Below, piece after piece: positions 53,125 through 63,075 of a stretch of 64,000 nt of DNA. The stretch's first letter is position 1. Every line of letters begins with the position of its first letter. The notes under the pieces are model-generated. The model was not told where the DNA came from, did not search any database, and was given only the letters and a program-made list of their open reading frames with translations. This DNA comes from Pontibacter sp. Tf4 (GTDB lineage Bacteria > Bacteroidota > Bacteroidia > Cytophagales > Hymenobacteraceae): contig NZ_JACKZC010000005.1 in the NCBI RefSeq assembly GCF_014212495.1, forward strand, positions 62,001 through 126,000. The letters run 5' to 3'. Position numbers and translations under genes: made by a program.

Positions 53125-55209
53125 TTACTCTTTTTTCAGCAGTTTAACTGTTCTGGAGCCTGCGTTATCTATTACCCGAATGAAGTACATACCATCAGGC
53201 AAGCTCCGACCATCAACTTCTATCGTTTGCAATTGGCCGGCTTTTGCTTTTCCTGATCTCAAATCTTTGATAAGTTTTCCTTTACTATCATAGAGGTTTA
53301 TAGTATAGCTACCACTTCGCTCGGATATAAAATCAACATTAACTCTGTCTCGGAATGGAACCGGGTAAGCAGTGATTTTTCTGTCTTCTGCCAGCTTATC
53401 TGAACTTTTGATTTCGCTGGAAGAAGTTAAACTCTCAATTGAAGAAGCTGCTCCTATTACAGGTTGAACTAGAGGAGTTGGGCAGGTTTCACGAATGAAG
53501 TCATTTGGCCCATCTTTACCAGTAGATGAATCATCATTATCGGAGCAAGTTGTTGTTGCTGTACAACCATTCAAATTGATTGTTAAAGTAAATCCATAGC
53601 CTGCGAGTAGGTTATCAAATATTAAATCTCCATTTGCATAATCCAATACTTCCTCATGATAAACTTCAACGTCAGGTTCAGGTACCGTATTTATCTGAAC
53701 AAGAGTGTAGGTAGCTCCAACAACCGGATTACAGACTTTTAATTTATTTGATTTTTCAGGACCACAAATAGTGGCATTAGTTAAAACAACTATTGGTTTA
53801 TCTACTGTATTTATAATAAGGTCAGCATAATCAGCTGGGTTCCCGCATACTGCTCCAGTTAACACGGCTTTGTAAGTACCTGCATCTCCTGCTATTACTC
53901 CAGTTATTGTTAAAGTTTCTGTTAATGCAGTTGATGTTATATTAGCTCTACCTCCTAGTCCTCCATCAGCTATTTCAGAACCTAATACTTCTTCGTTGCT
54001 TGGTGTGCCAGGATTATCTGCTGTCTCAACTTTATACCACTTAACATTTACTCCTGATGCTCCTTCACCTTCAACAGTAGCAGTAAATGAGGCATTTTCC
54101 GTAGGGCAAACTGTTACATCAGCAGATAGTGCTAAAGTGGCAGGCGGAACGATAGTAAATGGTACCACAGATAAATCTTTAAGCTCTGCGGTAAAGGAAT
54201 CGGATGAACGTGTTTTAAAGGTAATTGTTGATGCAGGATTACATGCATCAGGCTCCAGCCCTGAATCAGTTAAGTTTATAGCTCCTTCAATTAATTGGAA
54301 AGCATAAGTAGTATTAGAAGCGCTTCCATCACCATTAAATCCTCCTCCAGGTATAACTGCAGGAACATTCAAAATATTTACAGTTAAATAAGAAAAGGCA
54401 TCCACATTCATTGGCCCACTCCATACTCCGCCTGCCTGAACAACTCTAGCTGCAATCTTAGGATTTGTACCACCACCGCTAAAATCTACGCTTAAGATAA
54501 AGTCATTTAATGTACGACCACCTAATGGGCCGCTACCTACAATAGAGCCATTTCCTCCATTAGGAGCAGTAAAAACCAGACCCGCCTGGTTATATTCTAT
54601 GTCGCCATAACTTGTACCATCTGTAGAACGTGTTTCGAAGGCGAAAAACAGCCATTTATCACCATTTACATCTCTTCTTGTATGCAGGTATACGTTTGTG
54701 ATATCATTTTTCTGCGGGCCACCATCAGCTGCTTTAACACTCCAAGGATCTTGTCCGGCTCCTGACCCAATAAAATCGCTGTTTTTATTACTTGTACCAG
54801 AAAACATATCTAGCTCAGGATATATGCTTTTGTTACCTGAGTTACCATCTATCTTCCAAACTGTTTGTTTGTCTGCAGTTTCTCCTACAACATAATTGCC
54901 ATTTACTTTCTTAAGGACACCATTAGTTCCTGTCCAATCATCGCCAACAGTAGGGTAGTTAGTATAATTGCCAGCATTCCAAAAAGGAGGAAGTGTGCCA
55001 GATTGAAAATGAGCGTCTACTTCGAATCCTCTATTAGTAGAAGTGCTAACTCCCACTGTTCCACCTTTACCCGGTACTGGATCCGTCTTCTGAGAAAATG
55101 CATCAAGTCCTGAACATAAAAGTAAAACAAGCATTATAGTAGCATAATGCCATAGTTTCTTTAATGTAACACCACTTGCCTTGTTTAAATAATTGTTAAT
55201 TTCTTTCAT
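53125..55209 (-). CDS. T9SS-exported protein D, paralogue of E
   Basis: A 694-aa secreted protein. Signal peptide with a long n-region (MKEINNYLNKASGVTLKKLW) and cleavage near AFSQ. The first 300 mature residues are a domain shared with protein E: GFEVDAHFQSG, SGTSNKN, GPQKNDITNVYLHTRRDVNG, WLFFAFETRST, IEYNQAG and TRSSDSFTAELKDL. An Ig-like module (VKWYKVETAD) and a short variable region follow, then a type A sorting domain (YPVPFRDRVNVDF ... VKLLKKE). Function unknown; the shared domain may be a carbohydrate- or collagen-like-binding beta sandwich, but that is a guess. Confidence 0.9.
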   Translation of the reverse strand: MKEINNYLNKASGVTLKKLWHYATIMLVLLLCSGLDAFSQKTDPVPGKGGTVGVSTSTNRGFEVDAHFQSGTLPPFWNAGNYTNYPTVGDDWTGTNGVLKKVNGNYVVGETADKQTVWKIDGNSGNKSIYPELDMFSGTSNKNSDFIGSGAGQDPWSVKAADGGPQKNDITNVYLHTRRDVNGDKWLFFAFETRSTDGTSYGDIEYNQAGLVFTAPNGGNGSIVGSGPLGGRTLNDFILSVDFSGGGTNPKIAARVVQAGGVWSGPMNVDAFSYLTVNILNVPAVIPGGGFNGDGSASNTTYAFQLIEGAINLTDSGLEPDACNPASTITFKTRSSDSFTAELKDLSVVPFTIVPPATLALSADVTVCPTENASFTATVEGEGASGVNVKWYKVETADNPGTPSNEEVLGSEIADGGLGGRANITSTALTETLTITGVIAGDAGTYKAVLTGAVCGNPADYADLIINTVDKPIVVLTNATICGPEKSNKLKVCNPVVGATYTLVQINTVPEPDVEVYHEEVLDYANGDLIFDNLLAGYGFTLTINLNGCTATTTCSDNDDSSTGKDGPNDFIRETCPTPLVQPVIGAASSIESLTSSSEIKSSDKLAEDRKITAYPVPFRDRVNVDFISERSGSYTINLYDSKGKLIKDLRSGKAKAGQLQTIEVDGRSLPDGMYFIRVIDNAGSRTVKLLKKE

Positions 55210-55867
55210 GAGTAAATACTTTCATATTGTTGATTTCTAGTTGTATGTAATGTGATTGGCTGCTAAAAGCAGAAACATGGTGCGCCAAACGATAAGAAGC
55301 TTAAAGTTTTAGTTGTGATGTTTTTGCCTAAAGACTAAGGAGGTTGCGGTAAAGTTTGGACAATAGAGTAGCAATTGCCTATGACGTGTAAGCAGTTTAA
55401 TTTCATATAAAATATGTTATGTCAGTTAAGGTACCTGTGTGGTTGCGCTACAACGAAGAAGCCGGAATCAGTGGAAGCCTTTTTTGGGTAGCCCGTGACT
55501 GGATTTTAAGTTATGATGGAGTGCAATGCAGAACAGCCTGAAGAGGGGAAAACTGCTTAATAACCCAACCTAAGGAAAGAGGTTGGTAATAAACACAAAA
55601 TGTGTTGGGTTCTGCGCTGTACAAGTTTCAGTAAGTTTGAAGCAATTAGTACAGCATTTTCAAATAGTTATTTTAAAGTACGTATCCGTGATTATTTTAT
55701 ACTTTATTTCAACTACTATATTGTAAATTATTAAAATACTATGGGGAAATGCTTTCAGTACAAAGGGAATAAATTCTGAATGCTCCAGCCCACTCTTATA
55801 GACTTTTAGCAACGAGCGACTGATAACTTTGTACCTTAAGGTTTCATGCTGCATTATCATCATAATT
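55210..55867. other. Gene-free region between surface genes D and E
   Basis: Leader of gene D with an upstream ATG at 55225 (9-codon ORF MKVFTHERN) overlapping the gene start. The rest is AT-rich. A 67-codon minus-strand frame at 55660-55863 has no domain or support. No gene called. Confidence 0.5.
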
Positions 55868-55926
55868 GATTAAACTATACAAAAACAGACAGGCAAAGTG
55901 CCTGTCTGTTTTTGTATAGTTTAATC
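55868..55926. terminator. Exceptionally long perfect hairpin terminator of gene E
   Basis: Two perfect 28-base arms (55868-55895 and 55899-55926) around a 3-base loop AAG. The arms include TAAACTATAC and AACAGACAGGCA. T-run on the minus strand inside the stem. It lies 5 bases beyond the gene E stop. Confidence 0.85.
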
Positions 55927-55931
55927 AAATG

Positions 55932-58900
55932 TTACTTTCTCTTTAACAGCTTCACAGTCTTTGAACCCGATCCGTTTACTATACGAGCCAGGTACATACC
56001 TTCAGCCAGGTCCTTGCCGTCTACTTCTATAGTTTGAGTTTCGCCAGCTTTTACCGTACCAGACTTCAGTTCTCTGATCAGCTTGCCCTTCATGTCATAT
56101 AAGTGAATAACATAATTACCACTTCTTTCAGATCGGAACTCTATGGTTGTTCTGTCATAGAAAGGAATTGGGTAGGCAGTTGCTTCATCTTCTACAACCT
56201 TATCTTTAGCTTCTATACTACTGGCTTTATTTGTTTGTATCGATTTATCAATTACTGGATCTTCACATACAGCCGGATCAGAAGAGCAACCACCCGCGTT
56301 AACAACAGTTAAACTATAACCTGCGCCAGCTGTCAAGAAGGCACCATCGTTAGCAGATCCGCTGAATGAAACTACCTGCCCTGCAGTTGTAGGACCAACA
56401 CTTTTAGTAACTCCGCCACTAACGAGTGTATAGGTACTTCCTGCTAGAACTTCACTGGTAACAGTAACGGTAGCATAAGCACTTCCACAAAGGCTTGGAT
56501 CAGTTATATCTACGTCTATATCTCCTGGTGACGGAGTTACAGTAAGGGCATTTTGAGCCACCCCGATACAGTTGCCGGCACCACTTAACTGCGCATAAAC
56601 TGTTTTACTGCTGGAAGTATAAGTTGCTGGCGTAGAAATTGGATTTGAGAATACACCTCCAGAATAAGTCTCATACCAACCAGCTACGCTTACTCCTTGG
56701 GCACCACCTGTAACGGTACTGTTTTTGGTTGTAAGATTAAATACTGCTGTGGAACCACCTATGGTTGTCGGGCAAGAAGTCATTGTTGTATTAGTTCCTT
56801 GTGGCGATGAGCTGACTGTTAATACATTCTGGGCTACTCCAATACAGCCACCGTTTCCAGTAAGTTTTGCATAAACTGTTTTGTTTCCGGAAGTATAGGC
56901 GGTTGGTGTTAAAATTGGATTTGAAAAGACATTAGCCGAATAAGTTTCATACCAACCTTCCACGCTTACTCCAGCGATATTCCCTGTAACTGTGCTATTT
57001 TTAGTAGTTAAATTAAAAGTAGCTGTATTACCACCTATAGCACTAGAGCAAAGTGTTTGGAAAGTATTTGTACCAGTAGGAGAAGTATTAACAGTTAATA
57101 CGTTTTGAGCCACACCAATACAGCTTCCTGCTCCAATTAATTTAGCATAAACGGTTTTACTTCCTGACTCATAGCTATCAGCTGAAGCAATCTGATTAGA
57201 GAATACTCCATTCGCGTAAGTCTCATACCAGCCTTCTACTGTAACTCCTGTTGCTCCCCCAGTAACTGTACTGTTTTTGGTAGTTAAATCAAAAATAGCT
57301 ACGCTTCCTCCAATTGAGCTTGAGCAAAGCGTTTGGGAAGTACTAGTTCCGGTTGGAGATGGCGTAACTGTTAAAGCATTTTGAGCTACACCTATACAAC
57401 CACCTGCGCCTGTTAATTTTGCATAAACAGTTTTACCTGTTGCTGATGTATAGCTTTCTGGGCTTTCAATCTTATTAGAAAATGCGCCAGATGCATAAGT
57501 CTCATACCAGCCCTCTACACTTACACCTGCTACGTCACCTGTAACGGTACCGTTCTTAGTTGTTAAATCAAAAGTAGCTGTTGAACCACCTATTGTGGTT
57601 GGGCAGGCACTCATAGTTGTATTGGTACCCTGAGGGGTAGGATTTACTGTTAACAGAGCCGTTTTAGAAGGTTCACCACAAGTTGCCCCAAAAAGTTTAG
57701 CTTTATAAGTTGCACCATCACCTGTAGTTAAGTTAGTCAATGTTAAGGTACTTGTAGTTGCTGTAAATGTAATACCTGAAGTAATTTCTGTCTCAGTTGT
57801 TCCGGTAACTTTATACCATTTCACGTTTGAACCAAGCGCACCTTCCCCCCCAACGGTTGTCGTAAAAACAGCACTTTCACCAGGGCATTTGGTTAGAGGG
57901 CTTATGTCTGATAAAGTTGATCCAGGCACCAGCTGAAAATTTAAAATATCGAAATCCTTCAATTCAGCAGTATATGAACTTGATGATCTGGTTTTAACTG
58001 TAACAGTAGCCTCTGGCGAACATCTGTTTAAAGCTTCTAATCCAGGCACTTTGCTAATATTTATACCACCTTCAACAAACTGGAGTGCCATTACTGTATT
58101 GGCAAATGCGCCATCACCAGTAAAAGCTTTATTAGGAGCTACAGCATCAATTATTCCTGAGTTTGTTGTAACAAATGCACCGAGTTCAGTTACTGGTAAT
58201 TCATCAGACCATGTGCCAGTGGCTAACCATTTCCTGATACCGACAACCGGCCTGTTACCACCACCTGTATAATTGATTACTAAAAGGAAGTCATTAACAG
58301 TACGGCCATTTACTGAGCCATTTCCAACTAAGTTGCTTCCTTCTATTTTAACACCAGCTTGGTTGTATTCGAAATCCAGGTAGCTATTTCCACTAGTTGA
58401 CCGTGTTTCTGCGCCGAAAAACAGCCAGGTATCCCCATTAATATCCTCTCTTCCGTGCAGGTAGGTATTTGTTATGTCGTTCTTTTGTGGGCCGCTTCCA
58501 CCCAATTGAATCAGGTAAGGGCTTTGTCCTGTACCAATAGGGTTGCCGTTTTTGTTAGAAGTTCCGGCAAATGAGGCAACTTCAGCTGTCACACTATTAT
58601 TACCCCAGTTACCATCAACCTGCCAGATAGACCTTCCATCAACTGAACTTCCTGGGGTTGATACTCCTCCTACCTGCTTCAGTACAGCATTCCCTGAAGA
58701 GCCTTTCGACCAGTCATCAGCAGTCCTTGATGCATTTGGTGGAATAATCGTGTAACTACTAGAGGTCCACCATGTAGGAATAAAACCAGATTTAAAATCA
58801 GAATCTACCTCAAAACCGGCTGCAGTTCCTCCTCTACCCGGATCAGGACCGGATTTTTGAGCATAAATATTACTCGTTATCAATAAAACACCCAACATTA

Positions 58901-58982
58901 ACAAAGTAAATCGCCATAAAAATTGCAATTGCTTCGTCTTTAAACTGTCTGCTTTGATTAAAAAAAAGTTAATGTTTTTCAT
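55932..58982 (-). CDS. T9SS-exported repeat protein E, paralogue of D
   Basis: A 1016-aa secreted protein. Signal peptide (MKNINFFLIKADSLKTKQLQ n-region, cleavage near IYAQ). Residues about 40-350 are the domain shared with D (GFEVDSDFKSG, GPQKNDITNTYLHGREDING, WLFFGAETRST, RSSSSYTAELKDF). An Ig-like module (VKWYKVTGTT) is followed by four tandem repeats of about 91 residues (about 448-812), each with LTTKN-TVTG, GWYETY and KTVYAKL-G-G-CIGVAQN, then a linker and a type A sorting domain (YPIPFYDRTTIEF ... VKLLKRK). Probably a fibrous surface protein. Confidence 0.92.
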   Translation of the reverse strand: MKNINFFLIKADSLKTKQLQFLWRFTLLMLGVLLITSNIYAQKSGPDPGRGGTAAGFEVDSDFKSGFIPTWWTSSSYTIIPPNASRTADDWSKGSSGNAVLKQVGGVSTPGSSVDGRSIWQVDGNWGNNSVTAEVASFAGTSNKNGNPIGTGQSPYLIQLGGSGPQKNDITNTYLHGREDINGDTWLFFGAETRSTSGNSYLDFEYNQAGVKIEGSNLVGNGSVNGRTVNDFLLVINYTGGGNRPVVGIRKWLATGTWSDELPVTELGAFVTTNSGIIDAVAPNKAFTGDGAFANTVMALQFVEGGINISKVPGLEALNRCSPEATVTVKTRSSSSYTAELKDFDILNFQLVPGSTLSDISPLTKCPGESAVFTTTVGGEGALGSNVKWYKVTGTTETEITSGITFTATTSTLTLTNLTTGDGATYKAKLFGATCGEPSKTALLTVNPTPQGTNTTMSACPTTIGGSTATFDLTTKNGTVTGDVAGVSVEGWYETYASGAFSNKIESPESYTSATGKTVYAKLTGAGGCIGVAQNALTVTPSPTGTSTSQTLCSSSIGGSVAIFDLTTKNSTVTGGATGVTVEGWYETYANGVFSNQIASADSYESGSKTVYAKLIGAGSCIGVAQNVLTVNTSPTGTNTFQTLCSSAIGGNTATFNLTTKNSTVTGNIAGVSVEGWYETYSANVFSNPILTPTAYTSGNKTVYAKLTGNGGCIGVAQNVLTVSSSPQGTNTTMTSCPTTIGGSTAVFNLTTKNSTVTGGAQGVSVAGWYETYSGGVFSNPISTPATYTSSSKTVYAQLSGAGNCIGVAQNALTVTPSPGDIDVDITDPSLCGSAYATVTVTSEVLAGSTYTLVSGGVTKSVGPTTAGQVVSFSGSANDGAFLTAGAGYSLTVVNAGGCSSDPAVCEDPVIDKSIQTNKASSIEAKDKVVEDEATAYPIPFYDRTTIEFRSERSGNYVIHLYDMKGKLIRELKSGTVKAGETQTIEVDGKDLAEGMYLARIVNGSGSKTVKLLKRK
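56548..57640 (-). repeat. Four tandem ~273-bp coding repeats in gene E
   Basis: Each unit encodes about 91 residues with conserved TTKNSTVTG, GWYETY and GCIGVAQN. Units are diverged more than the SprB repeats of gene C, so they look older. Confidence 0.85.
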
Positions 58983-59531
58983 AAATAAATACCTTCATAG
59001 TGTTGTGTTATATAGAGATCATTCGGTTCTCTGGCTTGCCAGAGCTATAGTATATTTTGTGCGAACTTGGGGAAATACAAATTACCTTTAAAGGCATCTT
59101 TAGCTTCATGGAGGCTTCAGAAAAAAATGGGCAAAAGAATGACTGTTGCCCTTATTGGTGAGGCAAAGTAGAACCATAAACAAGTAGTTTGAGGATTGCT
59201 TAAAGCTGGTTTGCTTGCAAGTGAGAGTAGATAATATGCTATTCCCTACCTTAAAAATTTAAAGTAAAACCAATCACATTTTCAGAAGTCAGGTAGGTAG
59301 AGGACAACTCTTACAATGGCTTACTAAAGCACATTACCAAATGGCGTTGCCGGGCAGAGGCGGCAGATAAGTAGAGGTAGCCACAAAAAAAATTGAGTAG
59401 CTGTGTTAAAGGTAACGGCAACTACTCAATTTTGTACTATGTAAATAATAAATTAAAGTAAAGCAATTAAATATAGTGGGGAACTATACTTAACAATGGG
59501 CAAAAATTAATAAGAATGTTTCAACTTTAAT
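58983..59531. other. Gene-free region upstream of gene E
   Basis: Leader of gene E with an upstream ATG at 58998 (9-codon ORF MKVFIYEKH) overlapping the gene start, a hairpin TCTGGCTTGCCAGA at 59029-59042, and AT-rich DNA that should hold the promoter. No gene. Confidence 0.5.
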
Positions 59532-59708
59532 TTAACATTCCGAAAAGCTGTAGCCATAAAAATTATAGACTTCCAACTGCTTGGGTTTTTTATCTCCGTA
59601 TTGCCTGTAGTAAATATATTTCGGGCTTTCGTCCGGCGACTCATATCCCCACTTTAATCTGTTCTTATACTTTAATTCTTCTGGCAACTCAAGTTTACGT
59701 TGTTTCAT
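59532..59708 (-). CDS. Small protein of unknown function (58 aa)
   Basis: ORF from ATG 59708 to TAA 59532. It begins MKQRKLELPEELKYKNRLKW and continues with a Tyr-rich, charged stretch (SPKYIYYRQYGDKKPKQLEV) ending NFYGYSFSEC. There is no signal peptide or membrane segment. The sequence is not low-complexity and does not overlap any other gene, which supports coding. I do not recognise a family. It could be the remnant of a longer gene at the edge of the surface-protein island. Confidence 0.5.
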   Translation of the reverse strand: MKQRKLELPEELKYKNRLKWGYESPDESPKYIYYRQYGDKKPKQLEVYNFYGYSFSEC

Positions 59709-59857
59709 GTTACTGCACTTTTAGTGGTTAAACATTACTTACTAAACCGGGCTTACATTTTTATCAAACAGCCAGCTATGTGCATGTACGTAACCCAACA
59801 AGCCCCGGATGGTACAAAACAACTATAAAACGTGACGCAACAAACTAAATATACAAC

Positions 59858-60601
59858 TCAGGCTTTCTGCTTTGCCTGCTGCGCTGTTGCTGACCGGGCA
59901 CGCCGCTGCCACTCGCTCAGTCCCCAGAAAGCCATCACTAACAGGATGAAGTAAAACACTGATGTAAAAACCAGCCCCTTAATAAAGTACAGCGGTATAG
60001 ATGCCACGTTTGTTGCAATCCACCAGTACCAGCTTTCCACTTTTTTGCGGGCCATCAGCCACATACCCGTATAAGCGGTAGCGCTGGCAAATGCATCGCC
60101 CCACGGAATTACACCCGGGTAAAACGCATCTTTCAAGTAAACCAGCAAGAAATAGATCAGGGCATAGAGCACCGCGAAAAATACCAGTTGCCAGACCCAC
60201 ATTTTAGGACTTGAAAACGAAATATGCAGAACGGGCTGGTGCTCCTGGTTGCGCCGCGCCCACAGGTACCAGCCATAAATGCTCAGGATGCTATAGTATA
60301 AATTTACGCTGGCTTCACCTATCAGGTGGTATTTAAAGCTCAGGTATACATAGATCACCGTACTGATCAGGCCAATGGGATACACCAGAATATCTTCTTT
60401 GCGCGAATACCACACACTTACAATACCGGCAACTACGGCAATGTATTCCAGCGCCGTGGTTTGTTGCATGCCTGTTATAAACTGCGCCCACACTTCTGCT
60501 ATCGTCAGCTCCGAAACTATAGTTGTCAGCAATAAAGCCGGCATAAAACTCATACTTCCCATCGTATATAAATTACAGGCAGCAGTGGTAATCTGCTGCA
60601 A
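59858..60601 (-). CDS. PnuC-family vitamin transporter
   Basis: A membrane protein of up to 247 aa with about seven hydrophobic segments and the PnuC signatures VWYSRKEDILVYPIGLISTV, YSILSIYGWYLW and ESWYWWIATN. PnuC proteins pass nicotinamide riboside, riboflavin or thiamine, trapped by kinases inside; in Bacteroidota some are regulated with TPP riboswitches (PnuT). No riboswitch is visible here. The NadR-like kinase at 39.5 kb may be its partner. The start is uncertain: ATG 60601, 60562 or later; the family core starts near MQQTTALEYIAVVAG. Confidence 0.9.
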   Translation of the reverse strand: MQQITTAACNLYTMGSMSFMPALLLTTIVSELTIAEVWAQFITGMQQTTALEYIAVVAGIVSVWYSRKEDILVYPIGLISTVIYVYLSFKYHLIGEASVNLYYSILSIYGWYLWARRNQEHQPVLHISFSSPKMWVWQLVFFAVLYALIYFLLVYLKDAFYPGVIPWGDAFASATAYTGMWLMARKKVESWYWWIATNVASIPLYFIKGLVFTSVFYFILLVMAFWGLSEWQRRARSATAQQAKQKA

Positions 60602-60671
60602 TTGGTTGCTAAGTTTGCAAATCGAAACTTAATAGCCAAAAGCGTTACAACTATAGACCGCAACTATAACC

Positions 60672-60989
60672 ATGGATGAGATCACTGCCCCGGAACTGAA
60701 AGTGCGCTTGGCGCACGGCCACAAGCTGCAACTGCTGGATGTGCGCGAGCCTGAAGAGTTTGAGTACTGCAACCTGGGCGGCGACCTGATCCCGTTAGGC
60801 GAACTGCCTAAGCAAACCAGCCGTGTGCGCCGCGATGTGCCTGTGGTTGTCATCTGCCATCATGGTTTCCGGAGTGCCCAGGCTATTAACTTCCTGAGCC
60901 AGCGCTACGGCTACGATAACCTGCTGAACCTGAAAGGCGGCATTCACGCCTGGGCCACCCAGGTAGACCCCGAAATGCCCACTTACTAA
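60672..60989 (+). CDS. Rhodanese-like domain protein
   Basis: A 105-aa single rhodanese domain: LLDVREPEEFEYCNLGG, then the active-site loop CHHGFRS with Cys62. Such small proteins carry or transfer persulfide sulfur; some act in sulfur relay for cofactors. It is cytoplasmic (no signal) and divergent from the PnuC gene, 70 bases away. The specific sulfur acceptor is unknown. Confidence 0.92.
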   Translation: MDEITAPELKVRLAHGHKLQLLDVREPEEFEYCNLGGDLIPLGELPKQTSRVRRDVPVVVICHHGFRSAQAINFLSQRYGYDNLLNLKGGIHAWATQVDPEMPTY

Positions 60990-62871
<1,882 letters not shown>

Positions 62872-62890
62872 CTATAGATAAGATGTAGTA

Positions 62891-62926
62891 TAGTTGGTTG
62901 GTTTAGAAAATAGAGCCAACCAACTA
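62891..62926 (+). terminator. Probable terminator of guaB
   Basis: TAGTTGGTTGG and CCAACCAACTA around a 14-base loop, followed by TATATATTTT. Weak T-run. Confidence 0.6.
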
Positions 62927-63075
62927 TATATATTTTACGTTATGCAAGGTGATTTTCTAAACTCAGATAAGGTACCTTGCTTAAAGAGCGAAAAATTTTA
63001 CTACCTTTCATTAACGTAAACACTACACAGATCCAGAAACAGTCGCTGCAAAAACTTCGCACGGTATTCCGCTTT

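Noticed and set aside
55660-55863. 67-codon minus-strand frame between genes D and E
   Set aside because: AT-rich chance frame with no domain, beyond the gene E terminator.
40150-59000. Surface-gene cluster considered as a prophage or insertion-sequence island
   Set aside because: No integrase, transposase, phage structural gene or attachment repeat was seen; the genes are T9SS cargo.
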